DNA of 64,000 nucleotides, taken from Nostoc sp. CMAA1605. GTDB taxonomy: Bacteria; Cyanobacteriota; Cyanobacteriia; Cyanobacteriales; Nostocaceae. Location: NCBI RefSeq assembly GCF_021596505.1, contig NZ_PJIZ01000008.1, positions 1 to 64,000 on the forward strand. The letters run 5' to 3'. Below the pieces are notes generated by a model. The model did not search any database and was not told the origin of the DNA. It saw nothing but the letters and a program-made list of their open reading frames with translations. The translations under genes were made by a program, and so were the position numbers. This document shows, in pieces, positions 25,597 to 34,326 of the stretch. Every line of letters begins with the position of its first letter. Within the stretch, counting starts at the first letter, position 1.

Positions 25597-27156
25597 CTAA
25601 CTCCTCGCTGGTGGATTGATTTCAAAGTGAATATGATGATGATGACCACCTAGAGGTTGACAAAGTCCTTCTCCTACGAGGGTGGGATCATTGAAAAATA
25701 CTGCATTTCCACGGACTAGCTTTTGTTTGCGAATTGACTTGAGAATAGCTCGCGCGGCATCTTGATCATAATCTGCACTGTTGAAATCAATGCCGCCAAA
25801 CTTGCCATCTTTTCTGGGTAAGAAAACATCGCACATTAGACCAGTTTCATGTCCGTGGTGGTCGGGAGTATCGCCGCCATGAGGTAAACTGACATCATTA
25901 ATGGCGAACGGTGCAGCACTAGGGCGAGTATTGCGATAGGTATTTTGATAGTCTTCGGCAATGGCTTGAATGGTTTCAGCTAGCCAGTGTGTACCGAAGT
26001 CGTGTTTATCGTTGATATCCGCGAGTTCGCCGTTAATCAAACCGTTCTGAGGTTGGCTTTCTGGCATTGTTACCCATTTTGGTGCATTATCAGCTTGCAA
26101 CCACCGGTGAGTAGTACCATCAACATCAACTCTACCATCACCGTTAATGGTGCTGCGACCAGCAATAATTGATTGAAACAGACGAATTGCGTCGTATAGT
26201 CCTCTGTCGAAACTGGTTGTGTTGGGGTCGCCTACCCAGGTGTAACCTAGTTCATGGAGTCTGGCTTTGACAGCTTGCACATCTTCTGGTTTGTTGACTC
26301 CGCCTACCCCTACGCTACCGGTGAGTTGAATCACTCTGGCTTCGGTTTTGCTTGCAGTTGATTCATTCTGTTGGGAAACACCCAGGATAACTTTAAATTT
26401 CAGTTCTAGACTTTGGTCATCGATCGCTAGTAACATAGTGCGATCGCCTGCTTGATTAAATACAAAGTTCATGCGCCATTTGCCATCCTCACCAATTGTG
26501 ACATCAGAGGCAGGGAAGCGATCGTCAATCATCACCGACACGACTCTACCTTTATCAGTTAATCTTGCTACACCTTCCATACTGAAAATTTGTCCAGCAG
26601 CTACTTCTTGCGGCGCACGTAGAATTTGTAATTGTTCTACGGCAGTGGGGGAAGCGAGAACTGCTACACTGTTATTAGTGAGTAATCTTTGAGCTTCTGG
26701 AAGTAATCTTACTACCTTAGAAACATAATTAGGATCAGTGGAAAAACCTTTAGCTCTGAGAAAACCCAAGAAGTTTTCTGGTGTATTGGTATGTTCTTCT
26801 AAACCTTTGTAGGGAGAACGGGTTAAAAATTTCCAATAGCCAACAATAAATGCCTCAACATCGATAAACTGACAAAATTCGACTGATTCTTGTTCTGATG
26901 GCACTTTAATTTTTAAAGGTTCAGCAAAACCCATCATGTCGGGAGTTCGCCATTTCAACCCAGCAAAGTTATTACCTTTAATTGCTAGTTCACTTGCGGC
27001 TCTACCTGATTCTAATAACCATTGTGCCAGGGTAGCTTCCTTTAAAATCTGGCGATTAATCTCAGATATTTTATCTCCCTTAATACCAACTTTGGTAAAA
27101 ATTGCAGCTAAATCAGCTTGTGCGTATTTACTAATTAAATCATCTAATAATCCCAT
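25597..27156 (-). CDS. Three-domain peptidoglycan hydrolase (glucosaminidase-like / PG-binding / MepA-like)
   Basis: This 519-residue protein has an N-terminal glucosaminidase-type domain (ATLAQWLLESGRA, NNFAGLKW; ~35-160), a beta-rich linker, and a peptidoglycan-binding-like domain (VQAVKARLHELGY, ~290-350). Its C-terminal metallo-endopeptidase resembles M15/M74 MepA (HHGHETGLMCDVF, then GGHHHHIHFEI). No signal peptide is visible, a feature of phage- or tailocin-derived lysins and of enzymes exported by other routes. The amidase gene downstream at 27403-28191 lies on the same strand 246 bp upstream of it in transcription order. The two enzymes would cut glycan and peptide bonds together. Confidence 0.72.
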   Translation of the reverse strand: MGLLDDLISKYAQADLAAIFTKVGIKGDKISEINRQILKEATLAQWLLESGRAASELAIKGNNFAGLKWRTPDMMGFAEPLKIKVPSEQESVEFCQFIDVEAFIVGYWKFLTRSPYKGLEEHTNTPENFLGFLRAKGFSTDPNYVSKVVRLLPEAQRLLTNNSVAVLASPTAVEQLQILRAPQEVAAGQIFSMEGVARLTDKGRVVSVMIDDRFPASDVTIGEDGKWRMNFVFNQAGDRTMLLAIDDQSLELKFKVILGVSQQNESTASKTEARVIQLTGSVGVGGVNKPEDVQAVKARLHELGYTWVGDPNTTSFDRGLYDAIRLFQSIIAGRSTINGDGRVDVDGTTHRWLQADNAPKWVTMPESQPQNGLINGELADINDKHDFGTHWLAETIQAIAEDYQNTYRNTRPSAAPFAINDVSLPHGGDTPDHHGHETGLMCDVFLPRKDGKFGGIDFNSADYDQDAARAILKSIRKQKLVRGNAVFFNDPTLVGEGLCQPLGGHHHHIHFEINPPARS

Positions 27157-27187
27157 AAATCACCCTTGAAAAAATACTAGGATTCAG

Positions 27188-27383
27188 TTTGTAGTAAGGA
27201 CTTTAGTCCTTTTCTGTTCGCGGAGCGTCTCATAGAAAGAAATAAAGTTCTCTCTACAAACCTTTAATTATTTACCTTGTTCTACTTAAAGTTAGAGAAA
27301 ATTAGCTTGTAGTAAGGGCTACCTTGTGGTTTCTGCGAAGAAGAATAGCCCTTTTATTAGGACTAAAGTCCTTACTACAAACC
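27188..27383. repeat. Inverted repeat element (TTTGTAGTAAGGAC type)
   Basis: TTTGTAGTAAGGACTTTAG at the left and CTAAAGTCCTTACTACAAA at the right are inverted copies, with a further internal GTAGTAAGGGCT copy. A fragment (GAAGTCCTTACTACGAAC) occurs at the very start of the window. It is a small non-coding foldback element between the two hydrolase genes. Confidence 0.7.
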
Positions 27384-27402
27384 TTGATTTACACAGTTCT
27401 AC

Positions 27403-28191
27403 TTATTTAGCACCTGTTGGTACTGCAATATCAGCTTTTTCTATAATTTTGCAATGTTCAGCAAACACGAAATGCTTATTGCGATCGCCTATACTTTTAT
27501 CAGTCCAAGTTACGCAGTAATGGTGTTCTTCAAAGGTGAATCCTGCAATTGGGTAATTGCCTGGTTGAATATCAAATAGCTTTTCTTTGGGTAAATCAGA
27601 TGCTTGTTCTGTTGATGGTTTTAAAATTGTGGGCTTGGTAATTTCTAAAATGTAATCTTTATCTGGCTGTGGTGCGTCTTCGCTATCTTCGCCAATTAAC
27701 CCATCTTTAATTGCTTCTGCCATTTTTTCGACATTCAATAAATCCATATCTTTTTGAGAATCGCAAAAGCAGCACTCAACTAAAATAGCTGGCATTTGGG
27801 TATTTCTCAAAACAAAGAGACTGTTTGATTTCACTCCTCTATTTCTAAAACCGAGTTTGACAATTTGTTTGAGGACTGATTGAGCAATTCCTTGTGATGT
27901 ATTACTAATAGCAATCACTTCTGTACCGTCAGCTTTGCCAGTTGCTGCATTAAAGTGAATTGAGACAAACACATTCACATTATTGTTATTGGCTTTGTCA
28001 GTTCTTTGTCTGAGAGAATCATTCACACTACCAGCACTATGAGGTGTGCAATCAATCACGGTATGTCCAGCTGCTTTGAGTTTTTGGATGAGTAGAGTCC
28101 CAACAGCTTTAGTTAAATCATCTTCTTGTTTGAGACCTGTTGCACCAGTATCAGGTGGGCAATTATGTCCGATATCAATACCAAATTTCAT
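27403..28191 (-). CDS. N-acetylmuramoyl-L-alanine amidase (Amidase_3)
   Basis: This 262-residue zinc amidase cleaves the bond between muramic acid and the stem peptide. It has the family motifs IDIGHNCPPDTGA (zinc His), the zinc Glu region DLTKAVG, SIHFNAA (zinc His) and ILVECCFC (catalytic Glu). The last ~80 residues form an extra beta-rich domain of unknown role. There is no signal peptide, as with its neighbour at 25597, suggesting both serve the same purpose and exit route. Confidence 0.87.
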   Translation of the reverse strand: MKFGIDIGHNCPPDTGATGLKQEDDLTKAVGTLLIQKLKAAGHTVIDCTPHSAGSVNDSLRQRTDKANNNNVNVFVSIHFNAATGKADGTEVIAISNTSQGIAQSVLKQIVKLGFRNRGVKSNSLFVLRNTQMPAILVECCFCDSQKDMDLLNVEKMAEAIKDGLIGEDSEDAPQPDKDYILEITKPTILKPSTEQASDLPKEKLFDIQPGNYPIAGFTFEEHHYCVTWTDKSIGDRNKHFVFAEHCKIIEKADIAVPTGAK

Positions 28192-28465
28192 CGGTTTATT
28201 TCCTGGTTATGTGAATGTGTCAACTACATTCATAACCTCAAAGCGATCGCTTTGTCAGTGAGAAAAGGTGAGAACCTCTGTAAATATACGTAAACAGTTA
28301 CTGACTAAGATTTTTCCCTGATTCTGATATAGTCTGAAGTTTTATATAGATTTATGTTCTGTCATTGTGAGCGCAACAATCGCAAAATCTCTGGGATTGC
28401 TGCGATCGCAATGACACCTAGAGATCAAAAAGTATGAACCAAAAACCCCAAAATTAAAGCTTGTA
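28192..28465. repeat. Intergenic region with dispersed-repeat fragment
   Basis: No gene is seen. The segment ~28359-28421 (GTCATTGTGAGCGCAAC ... GCGATCGCAATGAC) has inverted ends and looks like a small palindromic dispersed repeat. Confidence 0.4.
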
Positions 28466-28790
28466 TTACTCCACAGAACCCCAAAACCAGTTACCTACAG
28501 CACCAGGTTCTCTTTCAGATAGAAATTCTCTTTTAGCAGAAACAAACTCTTTTTTAGAGATGATACCGTCCTGATCAATATCAAGCTTGGAGAAGACAAA
28601 AGCTGATTGTTCAGCATCTAGGTCAAACACACTGAAAAAGAGACTATGCTCTTGTTGTGATATGTGACCATCACCGTCTGAATCCACAATGTCAAACAAA
28701 GTCTCTATTAAAGGGTCATTGTATAGCCTTTCCCAGTCTGCTGAAGTACAATTGAGCAAATAAAGCTGTACATACTAGTCTAGGGTAAAA

Positions 28791-29246
28791 ATGAAAGCAT
28801 ATTCCCTCGATTTGCGTCAAAAGATACTGGATACATATTTAAAAGATGGAATATCACAACGAAAGTTAGCAGAAAGATTTGGTGTAACTTTAGGATTTAT
28901 AGAGAAATTACTGAAACAGTATAGAGAAACAGGAAATATCGCACCGAAAGTCAGAACACAACAAACGCCACCAAAGCTAAACTCTCAGCAATTGAATGTG
29001 CTTCAGGAAATAGTAGAAGCCAAAAATGATGCCACTTTATCAGAAATTCGGGAGCTACTCAAACAAAAAACAGGAATAACCATTGGAATTTCGACAGTAG
29101 ACAGAATGTTAAAGAGGATGGAAATTAGCTTAAAAAAAAACATTGCACGCCGCAGAAAAAGATACTCCAAGAGTTCAATCGTTAAGATTACAGTTTTGGC
29201 TACAAATACGAGGAATACCAGCCCAAAAGCTGATATTTCTAGATGA
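28791..29246 (+). CDS. IS630 transposase, N-terminal frame (ORFA)
   Basis: This 151-residue frame starts MKAYSLDLRQKILDTYLKDG and carries two helix-turn-helix regions (SQRKLAERFGVTLGFIEKLL; ATLSEIRELLKQ, STVDRMLKR) that bind the inverted repeats. The meaningful sequence ends near a run of nine A at 29132-29140 (ISLKK). After that the frame reads out of register with the catalytic part. Full transposase needs a +1 shift into ORFB at the A-run. Confidence 0.88.
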   Translation: MKAYSLDLRQKILDTYLKDGISQRKLAERFGVTLGFIEKLLKQYRETGNIAPKVRTQQTPPKLNSQQLNVLQEIVEAKNDATLSEIRELLKQKTGITIGISTVDRMLKRMEISLKKNIARRRKRYSKSSIVKITVLATNTRNTSPKADISR

Positions 29247-29745
29247 AGCCGGAGCGAATCTATCTTTGGACAGACAGTCTGCTCGTGCCAAAAAAGGTGA
29301 AAGAGCGCATGGTCAAAGACCGCAAAAACGTAGTAAAAATGTTTCGATAATTGGTGCAATTGGTTTGAGAGGAGTCGTTAGCCAATACAGTATTTTAGGA
29401 GCGACTGATGGTCTAACATTTGAGGCTTATATTTCGCAAAAACTAGTTCCGAAACTGAAGAAAGGTGATTATGTAATCATGGACAATTGCTCAATTCATA
29501 AAGGTGGGGATATTGAAAAACTCATCGAATCTGCTGGAGCTAAGTTGATTTATTTACCACCGTATTCTCCTGATTTTTCACCCATTGAAAATTGTTGGTC
29601 AAAGATTAAGAATGCACTCCGTTCTATCGGTGCTAGGAGTTATCCAGATTTAGTAATAGCAATTGAAACTGCTTTTAGCCAAGTCTCTTTAGATGATATT
29701 TTTAATTGGTTTACTCATTGTTGTTATTGTACTTCACTAGACTGA
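29143..29745 (+). CDS. IS630 transposase, catalytic frame (ORFB, DDE)
   Basis: This frame is +1 relative to ORFA and opens just after an in-frame TAA inside the A-run. It contains the DDE triad: FLDEAGAN, VIMDNCSIHKG and PIENCWSKIKN. Its own TTG start at 29143 lacks a ribosome site, so it is most likely expressed as an ORFA-ORFB fusion by ribosomal or transcriptional slippage on A9, giving ...LKK-TLHAAEKD. The stop lies inside the right inverted repeat. Confidence 0.88.
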   Translation: MHAAEKDTPRVQSLRLQFWLQIRGIPAQKLIFLDEAGANLSLDRQSARAKKGERAHGQRPQKRSKNVSIIGAIGLRGVVSQYSILGATDGLTFEAYISQKLVPKLKKGDYVIMDNCSIHKGGDIEKLIESAGAKLIYLPPYSPDFSPIENCWSKIKNALRSIGARSYPDLVIAIETAFSQVSLDDIFNWFTHCCYCTSLD

Positions 29746-30221
29746 GAAAGGCTATAATCTGGATTGGAAACTACTTTCTCTACGCCCTGACAAAATTCTT
29801 CAGGACTTACCTTACCATCCCCATCCACATCCGCTTTAGACCAAAAATTCTCCCAAATCTGAAGCCACTTAAACAACAAATCTTTGTGAATATCTGAACC
29901 AAGCTCTGCGTTACGGATCTTGGCGAACCTCTCAGCAAAAATCTCCGCATCTTCTTTCCCAATGTAGCCTGAATTATCGGCATCCAGACAGTGAAAGTGA
30001 TGCAGTAACTTTTTTCTATGATATTCGCTTAACAATGCTTTTCCTCTTTGCTGACTAAACATACTCACATTACCACATCAGTACGTAGTCGAAATCACTA
30101 CTCAGCACTGGTTAAACGCCGCGCTAACACCACTCAGCACTCACTACTCAGCACTCACCACTCCTGACTTTTTTGCTATGCTGAAATTGATGCTTTAATT
30201 GACATCAATTGAGTCACCAGC

Positions 30222-30500
30222 ATGAATAAAAATCCTACTGTCCGCACAACTGTTACTCTCCCCGCAGAACTTTTAGCCGCAACTGACAAAGCGATTAGTC
30301 AGGGAAAAGCCAAGAATCGCAATGAATTCTTAGCACAGGCAATTAAAAATGAATTGGAAGCAATAAAACGGGCTGAAATTGATGCAGCTTTAGCGGAAAT
30401 GGCGCAAGATCCAGAATACCAAGCCCAAGTGTTAAAGATGGAGGCTGAGTTTGCAGTTGGAAGTTGGGAAGCATTGCAATTGGGAGAATCACCAACATGA
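30222..30500 (+). CDS. Ribbon-helix-helix antitoxin (MazE/CopG type)
   Basis: This 92-residue protein begins with a beta strand and two helices typical of RHH DNA-binding antitoxins (RTTVTLPAELLAATDKAI, NRNEFLAQAIKNEL). Its acidic, flexible C-terminus (AEMAQDPEYQAQVLKMEAEF) would wrap the toxin. It overlaps the MazF-like toxin gene by 4 nt, the standard arrangement, and should repress the operon. Confidence 0.85.
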   Translation: MNKNPTVRTTVTLPAELLAATDKAISQGKAKNRNEFLAQAIKNELEAIKRAEIDAALAEMAQDPEYQAQVLKMEAEFAVGSWEALQLGESPT

Positions 30501-30856
30501 AGAGAGGAGAAGTGTATGATGCACGATTAGAACCAACGGAGGGATCGGAACAAGGCGGAACTCGTCCAGTTATTATTGTTAGCAGAGATGCGATCGCAGC
30601 CTACAGTCCTTTAGTTCTAGCTGTTCCTTGTACTACTTATAAAATAGGTAAACGGGTTTATCCCACGCAAGTATTAATTTCAGCCCCAGATGGAGGATTG
30701 ACAAGCGATTCTATCGCTATGGCTGATCAGGTACGGGTATTATCAAAAACCCGCTTTCTGAGTTTGCGGGGAATTCTCAGTGATGAAGTTATTGGTTTAT
30801 TAAATCAAGCTCTATTAATCGCTTTAGATTTGCCACATCAAGCTGAGATCATCTAA
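30497..30856 (+). CDS. MazF/PemK-family mRNA interferase toxin
   Basis: This 119-residue product starts at ATG 30497 inside the ATGA overlap, behind the ribosome region GGGAGAATC. It shows the family's N-terminal MKRGEVYDARLEPTEGSEQ, GGTRPVIIVS, the loop AVPCTT, and the MADQVRVLSKTRF helix entry. MazF cuts single-stranded RNA at short sequences. It forms a toxin-antitoxin pair with the upstream gene. Confidence 0.9.
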   Translation: MKRGEVYDARLEPTEGSEQGGTRPVIIVSRDAIAAYSPLVLAVPCTTYKIGKRVYPTQVLISAPDGGLTSDSIAMADQVRVLSKTRFLSLRGILSDEVIGLLNQALLIALDLPHQAEII

Positions 30857-30976
30857 ATACATTTGGCGATGAGAAAAAGTGAAAAACATTGTGAATAAAT
30901 GTAAAGAATGACGTAAAAAGGGGATAATGGCTTGAAATTTTAGACAATTCAAGCAATAAATAAACTCTAGCTCACC

Positions 30977-31900
30977 ATGAAGGCACAAGAAGCCCTAAAA
31001 CTAGTTGATACACTGCTAAACTCTGCTCAGTTAGGACAAAAGCTGAATGATGTGGAATCTGTGGTGTTTGAGAAAAGCTGGCGAGGATGTACCTATGCAG
31101 TAATTGCCCAAGAATTAAATTATGAATATGACTATATTAAACAAGTAGGTTCACAGTTGTGGCGATCGCTTTCTGTGGCGGTGGGTGAAGACGTATCCAA
31201 AAAGAATCTGCAAACTGTTCTACGTCGTTTTGTTAACAGACACCATCACACTCAACATCTCACTGACTTCCATATCTTACCATCAGTTAAAATCAAACAA
31301 AGGCAAGTGTCTCGCCGAGGACGATTAACCATGAATCAAGCCAGTGAGGGTGTACGCTGGACAATTCACGATATAGAAGTTCTACCTGAAAATGAGTGGA
31401 CGCGCCATGAAATTATTCATGGAGAACTCTTTGCGGTTAGTCATCCGCACTACCTTCATCAACAAGTTTGTGGCAAAATATCCATAAAACTTGATGCTTG
31501 GTCAAATACAACTGGCTTAGGAGTAGCAATTTTCAGTCCTGGGGTGATTTTTTCCGAAGCAGATAGCGTTATTCCCGATGTAGTTTGGGTAAGTCGAGAA
31601 CGACTAGCGCAAATTGTCGATGAAGCGGGACATTTAACTGGCGCGCCAGAGTTAGTGGTAGAGGTGTTATCCCCTGGTAAACAAAATGAACTCAGAGATA
31701 AAGCAGCAAAACTTAAGTTGTATTCAGTTCAAGGTGTGAGTGAATATTGGATTGTCAACCGTTTTAATAAACAAGTAGAAGTTTATCGGCGAGAGAAAGC
31801 GAAATTAGCGTTAGTTGCAACTTTATTGGGTGATGATGAAATAACATCGCCACTTTTACCAGGATTTAGTTGCGCTGTTAGTTGCTTTTTTCCCGAATAA
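30977..31900 (+). CDS. HTH (vMAP-type N-terminal domain) fused to Uma2-family endonuclease-like domain
   Basis: This 307-residue protein has residues 1-~90 resembling the HTH domain found at the start of many cyanobacterial conflict/signalling proteins (DVESVVFEKSWRGCTYAVIAQEL, QVGSQLWRSLS). Residues ~120-307 are a Uma2/DUF820 PD-(D/E)XK domain (PDVVWVSRERL, PELVVEVLSPGKQNELRDKAAKLKLY, VSEYWIVN). Most Uma2 proteins are ~190 residues and lack this N-terminus. Nuclease activity is predicted only from the fold. Its 3' end overlaps the convergent kinase gene by 23 nt. Confidence 0.72.
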   Translation: MKAQEALKLVDTLLNSAQLGQKLNDVESVVFEKSWRGCTYAVIAQELNYEYDYIKQVGSQLWRSLSVAVGEDVSKKNLQTVLRRFVNRHHHTQHLTDFHILPSVKIKQRQVSRRGRLTMNQASEGVRWTIHDIEVLPENEWTRHEIIHGELFAVSHPHYLHQQVCGKISIKLDAWSNTTGLGVAIFSPGVIFSEADSVIPDVVWVSRERLAQIVDEAGHLTGAPELVVEVLSPGKQNELRDKAAKLKLYSVQGVSEYWIVNRFNKQVEVYRREKAKLALVATLLGDDEITSPLLPGFSCAVSCFFPE

Positions 31901-33743
31901 TCGGTAAAGTCAGCCAAAAAGTTGCACCTTGTTGCAATTGACTGTTGACACCAATTTCACCACCATGAGCATTGATAATTTGCTTACATAAATACAACCC
32001 TAAACCCAAGCTGACGGAATTACGCATATCACCACGAAAATAGAGGTCAAATAGCCTTTCACATTGCTGGGGACTGATACCCACACCATTATCAGTAACC
32101 GTGCAGTAAATTTTATCTCCTTGACAACTAGCATTGACCGTAATTTGTAATCCTGGTGGATTGTGTTTAATAGCATTTAAGATCAGGTTAGAAAATACCC
32201 GCCATAGTTGTGTTTGATCAGCTGCTATTAATGGTAAGTCTGCGGTGACGAGATTTGTTAGTGTCGCTTGATTGTCTGCAAGTATGGGTTCTAAATCTGC
32301 GATCGCATCTGCCACTATTCTATGTAATTCTACTGTTTGGCATTGCAAAGCGATACCTTGCACTTCACTAATATGCGCCTCCAACAGCGAATTAATTAGG
32401 CTTAATTGGCGATCGCTACTTTGCAGCATCCGTTCTAAAATTAGCCGTGGGACTGGGATTGGGGACTGGGGATTGGGGATTGGGGACACTTCGACAAGCT
32501 CAGTGCTTCGCTGGGGACTGGGGACTGGGGACTGGGGTATATTTTCTCTGTGCTGATTTAATAGGTTCCGTAATACCATGACAGTACCTAAGACTGGGTT
32601 GCGTAAATCATGGGAAACGGCGTGCAGAAATACTCTTAAGGCTTCCTCGGCTTGTTTGCGTTGGGTGATGTCTTCAATTAATCCTTCATAGTAAAGTAGG
32701 TTCCCCTGTTCATCACGGACAGCGTAGGCTTTTTCCGAAATCCACACAATGCTACCATCTCGGCGATAAATTTGGGATTCAAACTCAGAAACAAAGCCTT
32801 GTTCCTCAATTAAACGCACAAATTCAGCCCGTCGTTTTGGGTCAACATATAACTGATGTTCAATATCTGTAAAATTATCTGTCACCTCTTGGGGAGAATT
32901 GTAACCATAAATGCAAGCTAAAGCCGGATTCGCTGTAATATAACGTCCGTCAGGGCTACTTTGGAAAATCCCTTCAATGGCATTCTCAAAAATACTGCGA
33001 TATTTCGCCTCTGCTAACTGAAGTTTGGTATTAGTTAATTCTAATTCTTTCCGCGCATAAAATTCAGAGCGTTGCAGGCGATCGTACAAATAAACACCTA
33101 AATCACAAATTATACATGACCATAAAACATATAAGAGAAACGAGACATTATCAAGGTCTGGATGATTGGTGATGGGTGTCTTGAGTCCTAAAACTGTATT
33201 CACACCAAAATAGTAAATTAACACCCCTATCTGAGAGATTAAATGCAAAGTCCAGCGTGTTGGCATTAGTATCGCTTGACTTAAAAACACCAGTGACCAA
33301 CCAGCAGTATCAGGAAGTGCAAATCCCTTAAGTGTAGCGAATAATTGCGCGGTTAAATTTAGTGACCAAGATGAGCCTAAAAATAATATTCCAGGGTAAC
33401 GACGACCAAATTTCGTTTTGTGTAGGAGAAAACAAATCATCAGGCTCAGAAAAATAGCCCCATTCAGCACCAAAACTTGAATTTTCAAGACTTGGGGTAG
33501 TGTTTTCAACTCTTGCAGAGGGAAAAACAAATCATAAACATTTCGCAAACTAAAAGTGACTAGGCAAATTAATGCTAGCCATAACCACAGATACAACCTT
33601 TGCCACAAAAAACGATGTCTTTTAGTCAGCCATTCCTGCACCTGAGTTGGGTGAACTGTGTAAACATTGGTTATTTCACCTATGGTGGCAATGGTAACTA
33701 ATTTTTTCCACCACTTCTGCACTGTTCTTAACCAATTGGTCAT
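31878..33743 (-). CDS. PAS-domain membrane sensor histidine kinase
   Basis: This 621-residue protein has an N-terminal membrane domain of about six spans (~45-215). A PAS/PAC sensor follows (~235-365, ENAIEGIFQSSPDGRY), then HisKA with the His in AVSHDLRNPVLG and HATPase_c (NLILNAIKH, DNGVGI, LGLGLYLCK). An unusual Pro/Ser-rich insert sits in the HisKA domain between RENIPQ and RLILERML, made by in-frame heptamer repeats and a palindrome encoding STELVEVS. The insert lengthens the loop between dimerisation helices, so activity may be altered. No cognate regulator is adjacent. Confidence 0.85.
   Translation of the reverse strand: MTNWLRTVQKWWKKLVTIATIGEITNVYTVHPTQVQEWLTKRHRFLWQRLYLWLWLALICLVTFSLRNVYDLFFPLQELKTLPQVLKIQVLVLNGAIFLSLMICFLLHKTKFGRRYPGILFLGSSWSLNLTAQLFATLKGFALPDTAGWSLVFLSQAILMPTRWTLHLISQIGVLIYYFGVNTVLGLKTPITNHPDLDNVSFLLYVLWSCIICDLGVYLYDRLQRSEFYARKELELTNTKLQLAEAKYRSIFENAIEGIFQSSPDGRYITANPALACIYGYNSPQEVTDNFTDIEHQLYVDPKRRAEFVRLIEEQGFVSEFESQIYRRDGSIVWISEKAYAVRDEQGNLLYYEGLIEDITQRKQAEEALRVFLHAVSHDLRNPVLGTVMVLRNLLNQHRENIPQSPVPSPQRSTELVEVSPIPNPQSPIPVPRLILERMLQSSDRQLSLINSLLEAHISEVQGIALQCQTVELHRIVADAIADLEPILADNQATLTNLVTADLPLIAADQTQLWRVFSNLILNAIKHNPPGLQITVNASCQGDKIYCTVTDNGVGISPQQCERLFDLYFRGDMRNSVSLGLGLYLCKQIINAHGGEIGVNSQLQQGATFWLTLPIIREKSN
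32450..32536. repeat. In-frame GGGGACT/GGGGATT heptamer tract with embedded palindrome
   Basis: About nine degenerate 7-bp units flank CTTCGACAAGCTCAGTG, a widespread small palindromic sequence. The whole tract lies inside the kinase gene and keeps its frame. Confidence 0.75.
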
Positions 33744-34005
33744 ATAAATTCAAAATTCACAATTCAAGATTTTTGCCCCTGGTAACTTGTCACCTTTACC
33801 TCCGTTGCTTTATGCTTCCACAACAAATTTTATGAGTAAACTGTTAAGAAATTGATTGTGTATTCTTGCATTGTTTGTATAAATGACATAAAAGCAACAC
33901 TTAATTGTGAAGTGATATTACGAACCTTGGAAAAATATTGAGAAATCGACCGTCAGTCAAACATAGCTCTAACGTAGAACCTATAGGAGAAAATCGAGGT
34001 AAAAT

Positions 34006-34326
34006 ATGATGAACAAAAATAATATTCAAAACTATCGGTTTGTCTGCACTTTGACTTTTGGTGATATCTACGGTCAAATCATCGTTTGGTTAATTACAGT
34101 TACTATCAGTTTGGCATCTGCTTTGGCGTTAATGGGTGCTAGAAGACCCGTATATGCTTTGGCTACCGTTGGTCTTGTGGTTGTACTGTCGTTACCTTTC
34201 CTATTGTTTGCGTTTGTCACTACATTATTAAATCATATTGAATTAACTGCTGTAGAACCTGGAACAAAAACTGAACCAATTCCTGGCAATGTTTCACAGC
34301 AAAAACCTGTACAGGCTACAAGCTGA
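34006..34326 (+). CDS. Small two-span membrane protein, unknown
   Basis: This 106-residue protein has two predicted membrane helices (IIVWLITVTISLASALAL, ~26-43; ATVGLVVVLSLPFLLFAFV, ~51-70) and a polar C-terminal tail. The ribosome site GAGG stands 8 nt before ATG. I do not recognise a family. Upstream 33744-34005 has no gene. Confidence 0.55.
   Translation: MMNKNNIQNYRFVCTLTFGDIYGQIIVWLITVTISLASALALMGARRPVYALATVGLVVVLSLPFLLFAFVTTLLNHIELTAVEPGTKTEPIPGNVSQQKPVQATS

Larger units (their letters stand above)
28724..29754 (+). mobile_element. IS630-family insertion sequence, complete (1031 bp)
   Basis: The terminal inverted repeats are 29 bp with 3 mismatches: TAGCCTTTCCCAGTCT... at 28724-28752 and its inverse at 29726-29754. 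It is flanked by a TA duplication (28722-28723 and 29755-29756), the IS630/Tc1 hallmark. It carries two overlapping transposase frames in one direction. Well-kept ends and a precisely restorable target imply a recent insertion. Confidence 0.93.
28466..30068 (-). pseudogene. Four-EF-hand calcium-binding protein, split by an IS630-type element
   Basis: Two minus-strand frames are the halves of one gene. The N-half (30068 to 29757, 104 codons) has EF-loops DADNSGYIGKED and DVDGDGKVSPEE. The C-half (28721 to 28466) has DSDGDGHISQQE and DIDQDGIISKKE. Removing 28724-29754 plus one TA gives an unbroken 189-residue protein that reads SNPDY-NDPLIETLF across the junction. The intact protein would be a calmodulin/calerythrin-like Ca2+ sensor with four canonical loops. 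As it stands the N-half reads 10 residues into the element and stops, keeping one EF pair. The C-half has no obvious start signal. Confidence 0.93.

Noticed and set aside
29003-29359. Reverse-strand 118-codon frame within the IS element
   Set aside because: It is the shadow of the transposase frames; no family features.
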